Below are positions 15,458 to 23,840 of a DNA stretch of 31,333 nucleotides, piece after piece. Within the stretch, counting starts at the first letter, position 1, and each line of letters begins with the position of its first letter. Made by a program: the position numbers and the translations under genes. Under the pieces are notes generated by a model that was given only the letters and a program-made list of their open reading frames with translations, had not been told where the DNA came from and made no database searches. The DNA comes from an uncultured Ruminococcus sp. GTDB taxonomy: Bacteria; Bacillota; Clostridia; Oscillospirales; Ruminococcaceae. Location: contig URTF01000020.1 of the NCBI GenBank assembly GCA_900550695.1, forward strand, positions 1 to 31,333, given 5' to 3'.

Positions 15458-15811
15458 ATGAAAATTTCGGACAGCGAGTTGAAGCTTATGGAATTAATAT
15501 GGAAAAACGAGCCGATACGTTCGGGCGAGCTTGTGACCCTCGCTTTTGACAGCCTTGTCTGGAAAAAATCCACCGTTTACACCGTTATAAAAAAGCTTTC
15601 GGGAAAGGGTTTCATCAAAAGTGAGGACGCCGTGATAACATCGCTCTGCTCCCGTGAAGAGGTGCTGACCGAACGCTCGGAGAGCCTTATCTCAAAGGCT
15701 TACGGCGGCTCACTGCCGATGTTCCTGACGGCGTTTTTGCAGAAAGAACAGATAACAAAAGCAGAGGCTGAAGAACTGAAAAAGCTCATTGACGAACATA
15801 CGGAGAGGTGA
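15458..15811 (+). CDS. blaI: BlaI/MecI-family winged-helix repressor
   Basis: A 117-residue penicillinase-repressor family protein. The N-terminal winged helix (ISDSELKLMELIWKNEP, then KKSTVYTVIKKLSGKGFI) is diagnostic, and the C-terminal helices mediate dimerisation. In studied systems the repressor is cleaved when the partner BlaR1 is activated. The start ATG 15458 has GAAAGGGG upstream. An earlier ATG at 15437 lacks a ribosome site. It overlaps the beginning of the BlaR1-like gene region. No beta-lactamase or penicillin-binding protein gene is adjacent, so the regulated target is unknown. Confidence 0.92.
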   Translation: MKISDSELKLMELIWKNEPIRSGELVTLAFDSLVWKKSTVYTVIKKLSGKGFIKSEDAVITSLCSREEVLTERSESLISKAYGGSLPMFLTAFLQKEQITKAEAEELKKLIDEHTER

Positions 15812-15816
15812 TGGAT

Positions 15817-18720
15817 ATGACAGAAATTTTCAGAACTGTACTCAATATGAGCATAACGGGCGCATACATCGCCGCCGCAATAATTATCCTGCGCATCGCA
15901 ATGAAAAAGCTCCCGAAAAAGTATTCCTATCTGCTCTGGGCGATTCTTGGAATACGTCTTTTATGCCCGTTTTCGTTCTCATCGGCGGTAAGCATTTTCA
16001 ACGTGCTTGTTCCCGAAAAGCCTGCGATTACCTCGGGTCAGATGGAGTTTATCCCGAACGATATTGAATATGCCGCAGAGCCGAGGATAACCGTTTCCGT
16101 TCCGCCCGTGAACAATGCGTTAAGCGAACAGCTTCCTCCTGCACAGCCGAATACAAGTGCAAACCCGATGCAGATCGCAATGGCTGTCGGAGCGTTTGTC
16201 TGGGTGGTCGGAGTGTTTGCAATGGCTGTTTACACGGTGGTTTCATACATTTCCGTTAAGAAAAAGGTGAAAAATGCGAAGCTTTCGGACGGAAATGTTT
16301 ACACCTGCGAAATCATTGAAACACCGTTCGTTTTCGGCTTGATAAAACCGCACATATATCTCCCCGAAGACCTCGCCGACGGGGACAGACCTTACATAAT
16401 CGCACACGAGCAGACCCATATCGACCGCAAAGACTATATCGTGAAGCTCATCGCAATGGCGGCGCTCTGCGTTCACTGGTTCAACCCGATGGTGTGGCTC
16501 TCCTATCGGCTCATGACAAAGGATATGGAGCTTTCCTGCGATGAAAAGGCGCTCGGAAGCTTTGATCCGGACGTGAAAAAGGCGTATGCGAACGCACTGC
16601 TGAACATTTCGCTCAAACAGAACAGGCTCTCCCTCGGCGGCGTTCTCAGCTTCGGCGAAAGCAATATAAAAAGCCGCATAAAAGGCGTTCTCGGTGCGAA
16701 AAAGCCGAAGGTCATCGCCGTGATATTAGCGGTCATCGCAGTTATTGCCGCCGCCGTCTGCCTGCTTACAAATGCGGTGAAAAAGGACAGCACTTTCGAG
16801 CCTATACCGAACGGAACTTACGTCACGGATAAGCTTCTGTACACTGCGCCCTACAAGGACTCCTACTTTGGCGATAACAACGGCTTGACCTACGAAATAA
16901 AGGACGGAACGCTCACGATTTCAGGCGAGAATATGATGCAAACATACACGCTTTCCGAACCTATGGAGATACCTTTCACCGATGAAGAATGGGACAGCAC
17001 ATACAACAGCATGAAGGGCATCGGCCGGGAGGAAGGAGCAAAGCATCTTTCCGACTACCAAAACAAATACTGCGCTGAAATTCTCACCGATAAGGACGGC
17101 GGCATTGACAGCTATATTTTCGTAATGGACGGTGAGCTTTGGTATGTACAATACAGCTGGGAGATATATCGGCTCAAAGCCGCCGGCGGCAATGTTACGG
17201 GAAAATTCACCAATCCGACAGATGCCGCAAGAGCCTATCTCAACGGCAAAAACGTTCCCGATGATGATATTTTCACGCTCACCGTTCAGCAGGACAGCTT
17301 TTTCCATGAGGCATGGAAATACACCTTGCCGCCGCTTTCGGAGCAGTACAATGTGAACGAAAATGACAGCATTGTTGAGGTTTTTGCGGAGTACAGGCTT
17401 GACGGAAATTTCGTGCAGTCATACATCATCACCGCCGCAAACGAAAACGGATTCCGTATCGTTGACGAGGTTAATTATTCGCCCCGACAGTTTACGGCAA
17501 CGATCTCCGAGGTCGGCGGCAATGAACAGATAACGGGCTATGAATGGCAGGAGTATGTCATTATACCGAATGAGGACTCGGGGATTTTCAAGGCAAACGA
17601 GCCTGCTGTCGTTTACAGCCGCTCCCTCATCGGAAATAATTTAGCTAATGTCGTGGACAGCGTGACCGTTGAGTACGGCGGCGAACCCGTGAGTGATATC
17701 GGTCTTGAACAGCCTGCTTATTTCCTCACGATGACACTGAATGACGAAGAACCCGAGGACGTTTCCGATGATGACATAGTTGATGAGCCTGCTTTCGTAC
17801 ATACGCATTTACAGCAGATATCATTAAAACGTCAGATAGTTTTCCCTGATGAATACGGAGGATACAATTTTGGCGGAAGTGCAGAGATAGTTGACATTCG
17901 CTTTTCCGTTCCCAATGACTGGGTCGCTGACGGATACGGCTTATTTATGCTCGGCGACAAAAAAATGCTTGAACAGAATGTCGTTTATCCCGACAGCTGC
18001 GGAATTATGACCGAGAGCTTTTTGACGGATATGGTTTCGGGACGTGAGATACAAAAGCTTGACGAGAAATACGGCGGTGAGAACGACCCTTACAGCTATT
18101 ATATCCACACCTCAATGGAGGATCATGACGGCGTATATGACACGCATTATTTCGTCGTTCACAAAAACGGATATTATGCGGTGTTCAGATTTTCCAACGG
18201 TGAAGAGTTCAGCTTTTCCGAGGCGGAGGATATCCTCAAAACTGTCGGGATCTTCCCCGTTCACACTGTGATTGATGTTGATGCGATGCAGGATATCTCA
18301 GTGGAAATGCCAATAGTAACACTTAACGCAGACGGAACTGTTACTTCGGACGATGAGAACGGAACGGCTGTGATCTCGTTCAGGATGCCGAGCGAATGGA
18401 CACCTATAGACAGCTCGGGATATTATTACGGCAAGCCGATATTTCGGATAGACAGCGTTTACAATGCAGTCAAAGATCAGGACTATTCTTTCCTCACCGA
18501 TGATGACGTCATAGACGAAACAACGGTCGTCAACAGCGCAGAAACAGGCTTTGACTACACGGTGCATAAAATATCCTACGGCACGGAAATTTACGAATAC
18601 ATCGTAACAAGAAACGGTCTGAGCGCAGATATCAGATTTTACGCAGATGAGAGCCTTACCGAAGAGGTGCGCAGTGCGATAATAAAAAGCATAAATATCG
18701 AACGCTTGACAACAAACTAA
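15817..18720 (+). CDS. BlaR1-like M56 metallopeptidase sensor with large extracellular region
   Basis: A 967-residue membrane protein. The first 320 residues are an M56 peptidase module: membrane helices near residues 10-30, 35-55, 120-145, 205-225 and 295-317, with the zinc motif HEQTH at 197-201 and the downstream MELSCDEKAL that supplies the third ligand. The remaining 650 residues should be extracellular. They hold a beta-rich segment and near the C-terminus two similar segments (VDIRFSVPNDW and VISFRMPSEWTP, each followed by a tyrosine-rich stretch and a DxxIDET/NG-type end), suggesting a duplicated domain. No penicillin-binding SxxK-type domain is evident, so the signal is probably not a beta-lactam. 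I chose ATG 15817 (8 nt after GGAGAGG) over GTG 15808. Confidence 0.88.
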   Translation: MTEIFRTVLNMSITGAYIAAAIIILRIAMKKLPKKYSYLLWAILGIRLLCPFSFSSAVSIFNVLVPEKPAITSGQMEFIPNDIEYAAEPRITVSVPPVNNALSEQLPPAQPNTSANPMQIAMAVGAFVWVVGVFAMAVYTVVSYISVKKKVKNAKLSDGNVYTCEIIETPFVFGLIKPHIYLPEDLADGDRPYIIAHEQTHIDRKDYIVKLIAMAALCVHWFNPMVWLSYRLMTKDMELSCDEKALGSFDPDVKKAYANALLNISLKQNRLSLGGVLSFGESNIKSRIKGVLGAKKPKVIAVILAVIAVIAAAVCLLTNAVKKDSTFEPIPNGTYVTDKLLYTAPYKDSYFGDNNGLTYEIKDGTLTISGENMMQTYTLSEPMEIPFTDEEWDSTYNSMKGIGREEGAKHLSDYQNKYCAEILTDKDGGIDSYIFVMDGELWYVQYSWEIYRLKAAGGNVTGKFTNPTDAARAYLNGKNVPDDDIFTLTVQQDSFFHEAWKYTLPPLSEQYNVNENDSIVEVFAEYRLDGNFVQSYIITAANENGFRIVDEVNYSPRQFTATISEVGGNEQITGYEWQEYVIIPNEDSGIFKANEPAVVYSRSLIGNNLANVVDSVTVEYGGEPVSDIGLEQPAYFLTMTLNDEEPEDVSDDDIVDEPAFVHTHLQQISLKRQIVFPDEYGGYNFGGSAEIVDIRFSVPNDWVADGYGLFMLGDKKMLEQNVVYPDSCGIMTESFLTDMVSGREIQKLDEKYGGENDPYSYYIHTSMEDHDGVYDTHYFVVHKNGYYAVFRFSNGEEFSFSEAEDILKTVGIFPVHTVIDVDAMQDISVEMPIVTLNADGTVTSDDENGTAVISFRMPSEWTPIDSSGYYYGKPIFRIDSVYNAVKDQDYSFLTDDDVIDETTVVNSAETGFDYTVHKISYGTEIYEYIVTRNGLSADIRFYADESLTEEVRSAIIKSINIERLTTN

Positions 18721-18726
18721 AAAACG

Positions 18727-18864
18727 AACTGCGCAAAGGCTTATACTAAACACCAATAAAACTATAGACAAAAAATCAGCGCAAAAACCATATATCAGAG
18801 TTTTGACGCCGATTTTTTGTATAGTTTTTAATTGGTGTTTAGTATAAGCCTTTGCGCAGTTTTT
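18727..18864. terminator. Bidirectional terminator with a repeat element in its loop
   Basis: AACTGCGCAAAGGC (18727-18740) pairs perfectly with GCCTTTGCGCAGTT (18848-18861). T-runs follow on both strands (TTTTT at 18860-18864, and TTTTTT on the minus strand from 18724). It separates the convergent blaR1-like gene and the XRE gene. The loop contains the complete family A element at 18746-18842, whose own inverted ends extend the stem. Confidence 0.8.
18746..18842. repeat. Family A inverted-repeat element, complete (97 bp)
   Basis: The termini are CTAAACACC (18746-18754) and GGTGTTTAG (18834-18842), flanked by TATA on both sides. The inner arms also pair (AAAACTATA...TATAGTTTT, AAAAAATC...GATTTTTT), so the whole element can fold into one hairpin. 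It shares its interior with the half copies at 14180 and 25754, and differs from the 8221/27410 subtype. Confidence 0.88.
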
Positions 18865-18868
18865 ATGA

Positions 18869-20332
18869 TCAGACCGCTGCTTTTTCTTTTTCAAGCTTTT
18901 CGATGCACTTGTCTATATTGTATATTGCTTTTTCATTCGGCAGAGTGAACTTGCGCTCAACAAGCGAATTTATAAGCTCAAAAAAAGCATTGTACAAGCT
19001 CTGCTCGGAAAGCAGACAGCAGAAATTTTTCTTTTCCATAAGGCAGGAAATTATCACTTTCTGATTTTTCAGCAAAATGATCTGGATAAACCCCGGTATT
19101 CTGAACTTGGTATCATCTATCAGTTTATAATATGTACCGACATCCTTTTTCATCTCGTTGAGTATATAGATCCTTTCATCTATCGAAAGCGGCTTTAAAA
19201 GGTGACCGGGCATATTTATCATTGCACCCGTATCGCAGAAATGCTCCAGACCCTGCTCGGAATAAAAACATTCCGCAGGCTGTGTCATGGTTATATCAAG
19301 CTGTTCGGGCGTGAAAAAACCCTGCGCAAGAGTATTGATGATCTGTTCCTTTTCGGGTATGTCGATAAATCTTTTCATTACAATGTCAAAGGTCAGAAAC
19401 TTCGACAGACACGGCTGAAATTCTATGGATTTTATGTACAGTCTTGTACTCTCCGCAAATATATCGAACATTCTGTTCTCATCAATCATCTCGACCATAA
19501 GCATAGATACCGTTCTCAAATGTTCAATATGCTCTGCGGCTGTTTTTATCACCGCATCATTGCACGATATAACGGCTGTCTGAAAATCGGCAGTTATCAT
19601 TGCCGCATACTCGGAAGTCAGCACGCAGTAAGGATATATCGGCATAATATCATCGGCGGCATCTTCATGTACATAATAGGAATACGGCTTATAGACAACG
19701 CAGGTATTCATCGACATTTTAAGGATATTTTCCAAGGTATCCATATTATGCTCCGAAGCGTTTTCGCCTGCCTTGAACATTCTGATATAATGCTCAAACA
19801 CCGCATTTTTGCTGCCGCTCGCCAAAAGCTGCATTAAAAGCTCAAAAAAAGCCTCATTTTTAAACGGGATCGTTGAAAAAATTTTCGGCTCGTCCAGCCG
19901 CATTTCCCTGCCGATAATATCTGTCAGAACACGGTTTACATTGATAAGTCCGCTGACCGTTGTGCCTGACTCGATGATCTTATTTTCAACAAATACAGCC
20001 GAATCGACATTTTCGATATAATACTGCGGTATCTTTTCTATCATTTCAATAAGTCGTTTTTGCTCATAATAGCTCTTGCTGCCGATCTTTTCACGGAAGT
20101 ACAGTTCGGTAAGTTCAGCCCTTTGCTGCGGAGTTATGAGAAAGACAGAATTAAGACGCTCAAAGAAATCCCACGCAGGAACGAGTCTTCCCGACATTAC
20201 ATGATGTATCGCCGTTCGTCCAAGACCTGTCACCTGTGCCAGCTTATATATGGTATAGCCGCTCGATTCGACATAATCAGTTATCCTCGAACTGAATTCG
20301 GTAGTATAGTTGGTCAAATTTTTTTGTGACAT
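18869..20332 (-). CDS. XRE-type helix-turn-helix protein with long C-terminal region
   Basis: A 487-residue protein with an N-terminal Cro/C1-like helix-turn-helix (about residues 15-70; IYKLAQVTGLGRTAIHHVMSGR is split over the two recognition helices) followed by about 400 residues I do not recognise. That part is rich in Ile, Phe, Glu and Met, has no obvious membrane helix, and reads as an all-alpha/beta soluble domain. The start ATG 20332 has GGAGGG upstream. It is transcribed in the same direction as the small proteins at 20419 and 20612 but has its own promoter. Possible roles are a signal- or peptide-responsive regulator. The ligand and targets are unknown. Confidence 0.75.
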   Translation of the reverse strand: MSQKNLTNYTTEFSSRITDYVESSGYTIYKLAQVTGLGRTAIHHVMSGRLVPAWDFFERLNSVFLITPQQRAELTELYFREKIGSKSYYEQKRLIEMIEKIPQYYIENVDSAVFVENKIIESGTTVSGLINVNRVLTDIIGREMRLDEPKIFSTIPFKNEAFFELLMQLLASGSKNAVFEHYIRMFKAGENASEHNMDTLENILKMSMNTCVVYKPYSYYVHEDAADDIMPIYPYCVLTSEYAAMITADFQTAVISCNDAVIKTAAEHIEHLRTVSMLMVEMIDENRMFDIFAESTRLYIKSIEFQPCLSKFLTFDIVMKRFIDIPEKEQIINTLAQGFFTPEQLDITMTQPAECFYSEQGLEHFCDTGAMINMPGHLLKPLSIDERIYILNEMKKDVGTYYKLIDDTKFRIPGFIQIILLKNQKVIISCLMEKKNFCCLLSEQSLYNAFFELINSLVERKFTLPNEKAIYNIDKCIEKLEKEKAAV

Positions 20333-20349
20333 AATATCCCTCCGATATT

Positions 20350-20378
20350 ATTTTGTAGTATTAACAGACCTTTGTCAA
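20350..20378 (-). promoter_or_regulatory. Promoter for the XRE gene
   Basis: On the minus strand TTGACA (20378-20373), a 17-nt spacer and CAAAAT (20355-20350) lie about 20 nt before the start codon. The -35 is consensus and the -10 is weak, so it may depend on an activator or be low-level. Confidence 0.5.
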
Positions 20379-20418
20379 TATATTAAAAATCAATTTTCTG
20401 AAAAAAATATAAAAACGT

Positions 20419-20601
20419 TTACCTACCGCTGTTTTTGGTGTCTGATCGGTATTGTGATGAGATCTTATCATTGACACGTTTTTTATCTGCGGCAAAGATC
20501 GGAATAAGAAAAAGTCCGATAAGCGCCGAGACGATCATTCCGATAATACCTCCGTAAAAAAGCATACCTCCGGTCGTTCCGAACATTTCAGCAAAATCCA
20601 T
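20419..20601 (-). CDS. Small single-pass membrane protein
   Basis: A 60-residue protein with a glycine-rich start, one strong hydrophobic helix (about residues 9-33, LFYGGIIGMIVSALIGLFLIP) that ends in a positively charged tail (KKRVNDK...), and no other motif. I chose ATG 20601 because AGGAGG lies 6 nt upstream. A start further upstream would overlap the preceding gene. It begins 10 nt after the stop of the acidic small protein at 20612, so the two are co-transcribed. The function is unknown. It could anchor or partner the neighbouring lipoprotein. Confidence 0.7.
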   Translation of the reverse strand: MDFAEMFGTTGGMLFYGGIIGMIVSALIGLFLIPIFAADKKRVNDKISSQYRSDTKNSGR

Positions 20602-20611
20602 CGTAAACCTC

Positions 20612-20860
20612 CTACCTGAGCCAGCCGAGCTCTGCAAGCTCATCTCTTATTTGTGAAAGCTTGTCCATTTCGGCGTCACTTATATCGTTTTCGTCACATT
20701 CTTTTTTCGCCGATTGAAAATATTCATCGAATTTTGTATAATCACGCTCCGAAACGTCCAGATTTCCCTCACCGCACAACGCAGGAAGCAGAATATCGGG
20801 AATTATCAATAGGGGATCTCTAAAAACCTCCCTCACAGCAAATTTTCTGCAACTTTGCAC
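20612..20860 (-). CDS. Small acidic protein with repeat-derived N-terminus
   Basis: The frame encodes up to 82 residues. The last 50 (from about SERDYTKFDEYF to AELGWLR) are acidic and helical in character and look like genuine protein. The first 16 codons, including the only ATG, lie inside the family C repeat at 20812-21008. Removing the repeat and one AATA copy joins the frame to upstream bases encoding roughly KGNSPKILLII without an obvious ATG. The original start may therefore have been lost or replaced. The stop overlaps the ribosome site of the next gene, which supports a real operon member. Confidence 0.5.
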   Translation of the reverse strand: MQSCRKFAVREVFRDPLLIIPDILLPALCGEGNLDVSERDYTKFDEYFQSAKKECDENDISDAEMDKLSQIRDELAELGWLR

Positions 20861-21008
20861 ATCTTCTGCGTTAGCGAAACTTGAAATGCATTCGGAATGT
20901 ATTCCGTAGTACTATACTGCGTTTCGCTGCCTTGAAGCTGCACAAAGTCCCAACGAAAATTTGCAAATAATACGAAGTATTATTTTGTTTCGGTTTTTAG
21001 AGAACCCC
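20812..21008. mobile_element. Family C MITE-like element (197 bp) with AATA duplication
   Basis: The ends GGGGATCTCTAAAAACC and GGTTTTTAGAGAACCCC are inverted with one mismatch. AATA occurs directly outside both ends (20808-20811 and 21009-21012), as expected of a 4-bp target duplication. The interior is strongly structured: GCAAATTTTC with GAAAATTTGC, GCGAAAC with GTTTCGC, and AATAATAC with GTATTATT. No coding sequence of its own. The CTCTAAAAACC core is shared with family B. Confidence 0.75.
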
Positions 21009-21057
21009 AATAATATTTTTGGAGAATTCCCTTTTGTTATAAATTTCTGAGCATCGC

Positions 21058-23280
21058 TTATTTTATTTCAGACATGATAATATCTTTCCTCATGTGCAGA
21101 CACTCAAGCTGTTCCTGTGAAGGGCTGCCGATATGTCCGCTGAATACAACGATTTTCAGGCTCGGCAGCTCCGCAGCAGCTTTGAAACAGTCCGTCTCAT
21201 CACTTTCTCCGTAGAAAGTGATCTTGCGAAGCTTTGTCATATTCTTTACAAAATCAAAATTTGTGATTTTCCCGCTGATATGAATGGACTCCAATTCTGT
21301 AAAACCCGACAATGCCGAAAGGTCGGCAGCGTTTGTAAAATCATTGTAAAAACTAAGCGATCTTAACTTCGGGAACATAGACAGCTGATCCGCATCATCG
21401 CAGCTGTACAGATCAATATCCGTTATCTGATCGGCAACACCGCTCAGAAGCGTGTAATCAAAGCTTTCGCCCGCTTCAAGACCGTAAATATAAATGCTTT
21501 TCAAATCTTTCAGCTTCGACAGCTTTTCAAACTCCTCGGGAGGAGTCTGCGCAGAGATATCAATGCGCTTTGCGTTGATATTGACCGCTTTTTCACCGAT
21601 CGTTACCTGCTCCAGCTCCCTGACCCTTGCGGCTGACGGGTCTTCAAGATAACGCCTTTCAATTTCAAGCGCCTGCTCCATATAAGTCTCATACGGAGCT
21701 TCGTTTTCAGCCATCAACTGTGGAATAGTCAGCGTGTCGATAAGTTCATATTCGGAAAGATACTCCTCCAGCCGCTTTTCAAAAACCATAAGCTCCGTGC
21801 TGTCAACAAAACGGTCGCCGTCTATAATTTCATCGCCCCAATATGCCCTGTCAAGGAATATCTTTTCCGACAGCTCCGGTGTGTATCTGTCAAAAAAGTA
21901 GCTTTCCGATGCAATGACATCCTCTGCTGTCGTGTTTGAGTAAAATACCGTTTTGCAGACCTCATTGCTGCAAGTACAGGTAGTTCCGCCGTTTCGGTTC
22001 GTGTTTATGAAAAAGTATTCATCATTGGCACTGTCATAGTATTTTTTCAGTTCGCTGCCGCCTGCAAGATATATTCCTCCCAAGCTCTTTGGAGAATAGC
22101 CGTCAAGTCTTACAACACCAAGCTCAATATCAACATATTCACCGTAATATCCGATCAGAAGCTCGGGAATACCGTCACTTTCAATATCGTAAAGGATGCC
22201 ATTGCCGCTGTATTCGGACGCCGCCTTAACGGTGTATTCAAGGCGATTCTGTTTCTTATCCCATATAAAATATTTCTTTCGGAGAAGCTCATCTTCGGAA
22301 ATCTCTTTGCCGCCGTAATAATACTTACCGTCCGAAGTCTGCAAAAAAAGCTCCGCTTTAAATCTGTTTTCTTCAAGCATAAGCCTGTAATATGTATCTG
22401 CCGATCTGAGCACGGGAAAGACCTGCTCACGGTCGTTGTACCATTCAAGAGCATAGCTTTCTTCGTCAAATGCTGTTTCGCCGATAAGCTCTGCATCATC
22501 TCCGACCTGCTCAAAGCAGTAAAGCTTTCCGTCGGAACGGAGCAAATACTCGTCAGTGCCGTTATTATCGATATCAGCGGCGATCGCATCCCCTATATCG
22601 CAAAAAATATTATCCTCCATAAGCCGCTTTGCAGCCTTTTTCAAAAAATCAACACGCTTATAGCTCGGGCCGTCCGCAATGCTGTCATAGACCATAGCTT
22701 TGTATTCACTGCATTTTTCCTTGCTCACCCAAGCGCCATATATTTCGCTGTAATAACCATAAACATAAGGCGTACCGTACCAACCGCCGTTGTCGCTGCG
22801 CAGATATCCCCACTGAATAAGCCTTTCGGCGGAAAAAGTGCCGTTCTTCAGACTAAGGATAATATAATATTCATCGTGAGCAAAGTCAACATCATATTTT
22901 GAATAAAGCGCAGGGTAGATTTCCGAACCGTCATCATACCATTTCAATACGATCGAATCTGTCTGATCACACCATTGACCGCCCGCACTCCCAAGCTTGT
23001 TTCCGTCCTTATCATAGCAAACGATATGCGACCGTGGTTCGAGCACGATCCTTTCATCATTTCCGTCATTATCAAGATCATAAAGGAACTCAGTAACTAT
23101 TTCAGGCTCGTTGTCCTGCAAAGCAGTCGTTTCAGCCGCAGCCGATGTTCCCTCAAACGCTGTGACCTCTGCTGCGGCAGTTTCCTCAACCTCATTTGCA
23201 GCCGCCGAATCTGCATCATTTGCACATGAGCAAAGTATCACCGCCGATAATACGCAGACAAGCATACTTTTTAAATTCAT
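21058..23280 (-). CDS. Large lipoprotein with Asp-rich calcium-loop-like and leucine-rich segments
   Basis: A 740-residue secreted lipoprotein. The signal peptide ends at the lipobox LCSC (Cys19), followed by an Ala/Glu/Thr-rich linker to about residue 60. Three segments of the form DLDNDGNDE, DIDNNGTDE and DIESDGIPE recur near residues 67, 240 and 365 and resemble EF-hand or FG-GAP/beta-propeller loops. The C-terminal 160 residues have leucine-rich-repeat-like spacing (LKDLKSIYIYG, FPKLRSLSFYN, FTELESIHISG, MTKLRKITFYG). These features fit surface binding or sensing. It is followed downstream by two small proteins. I do not recognise a named family. Confidence 0.82.
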   Translation of the reverse strand: MNLKSMLVCVLSAVILCSCANDADSAAANEVEETAAAEVTAFEGTSAAAETTALQDNEPEIVTEFLYDLDNDGNDERIVLEPRSHIVCYDKDGNKLGSAGGQWCDQTDSIVLKWYDDGSEIYPALYSKYDVDFAHDEYYIILSLKNGTFSAERLIQWGYLRSDNGGWYGTPYVYGYYSEIYGAWVSKEKCSEYKAMVYDSIADGPSYKRVDFLKKAAKRLMEDNIFCDIGDAIAADIDNNGTDEYLLRSDGKLYCFEQVGDDAELIGETAFDEESYALEWYNDREQVFPVLRSADTYYRLMLEENRFKAELFLQTSDGKYYYGGKEISEDELLRKKYFIWDKKQNRLEYTVKAASEYSGNGILYDIESDGIPELLIGYYGEYVDIELGVVRLDGYSPKSLGGIYLAGGSELKKYYDSANDEYFFINTNRNGGTTCTCSNEVCKTVFYSNTTAEDVIASESYFFDRYTPELSEKIFLDRAYWGDEIIDGDRFVDSTELMVFEKRLEEYLSEYELIDTLTIPQLMAENEAPYETYMEQALEIERRYLEDPSAARVRELEQVTIGEKAVNINAKRIDISAQTPPEEFEKLSKLKDLKSIYIYGLEAGESFDYTLLSGVADQITDIDLYSCDDADQLSMFPKLRSLSFYNDFTNAADLSALSGFTELESIHISGKITNFDFVKNMTKLRKITFYGESDETDCFKAAAELPSLKIVVFSGHIGSPSQEQLECLHMRKDIIMSEIK

Positions 23281-23297
23281 TGAAGCACCTCGTTTTT

Positions 23298-23327
23298 ATT
23301 ATAAAGCAATTCTTGTACTAATACCAA
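23298..23327 (-). promoter_or_regulatory. Possible promoter of the lipoprotein gene
   Basis: On the minus strand TATAAT (23303-23298) lies 17 nt before the ATG, with TTGGTA (23327-23322) at an 18-nt spacing. The -10 is consensus and the -35 partial. The ribosome site GAGGTG precedes the start codon. Confidence 0.4.
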
Positions 23328-23510
23328 ACAATACATTTTTGCCATTTATCAGCGTTTTCCTAAACATCATTTGGAATTTAAAAAAGCACAAAGCAGAATA
23401 CTTGACTTTTTGACCGTTTTTTTGCGCATTTATTGTATATCCGTATCATTAACATAATAATATCAAATCCTCTGACATAATGCAATTACAAATAGGTTAC
23501 AATATATTAA

Positions 23511-23566
23511 GGTCACCTCTAAAAATCACCGGCTAAAGCTTTAGCCGATGGTTTTTAGAGGTGACC
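23511..23566. repeat. Family B palindrome, complete (56 bp)
   Basis: GGTCACCTCTAAAAA at the left and TTTTTAGAGGTGACC at the right are perfect inverted arms. The whole 28+28 structure has two mismatches and contains GGCTAAAG/CTTTAGCC at its centre. It is preceded by TTAA and lies in the 630-nt non-coding stretch between the lipoprotein gene and spoVT. As RNA it would form a 28-bp hairpin. Confidence 0.85.
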
Positions 23567-23810
23567 ATATCATATTTTCCTTATTATTTCAACGAGCAGC
23601 AGCCGTATTTGCAGCCACTGTCCTTATTTCGGTACAATTGATGTTTTTTATTGATATCAGATCGGCTTTATTTAAATACCGCTTTTAAAGCCTGCATAAT
23701 CAAACATCGCTCCCACGCCATTTTCCTCTGAAAATCATTATCCAAAATTTCAATTTCTCTTTTTCGCCAAAATCCGTCCAGATTTTACCTCATAAAATTT
23801 CAAATTCAAG
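23567..23810. other. Non-coding stretch upstream of spoVT
   Basis: AT-rich sequence between the family B palindrome and the putative sporulation promoter. I see no ribosome-site-supported frame, hairpin terminator or known RNA. A minus-strand frame ending GCKYGCCSLK was considered and rejected for want of a start. Confidence 0.5.
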
Positions 23811-23840
23811 TGAATAAACCTGCCTGCGATACAAAAACTA
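23811..23840 (+). promoter_or_regulatory. Possible sigma-G/F-like promoter for spoVT
   Basis: TGAATA (23811-23816), 17 nt, then AAAACTA (23834-23840) resemble the sigma-G consensus TGAATA / CATACTA, with 6/6 and 5/7 matches. In Bacillus spoVT is transcribed by sigma-G, which supports the reading. A perfect hairpin CCGATG-TTTG-CATCGG at 23860-23875 lies in the leader. Confidence 0.4.

Noticed and set aside
23596..23680. Minus-strand frame ending GCKYGCCSLK, a possible small cysteine-rich peptide
   Set aside because: No ATG or GTG start and no ribosome site. Upstream stops leave only about 27 codons, so it is probably chance.
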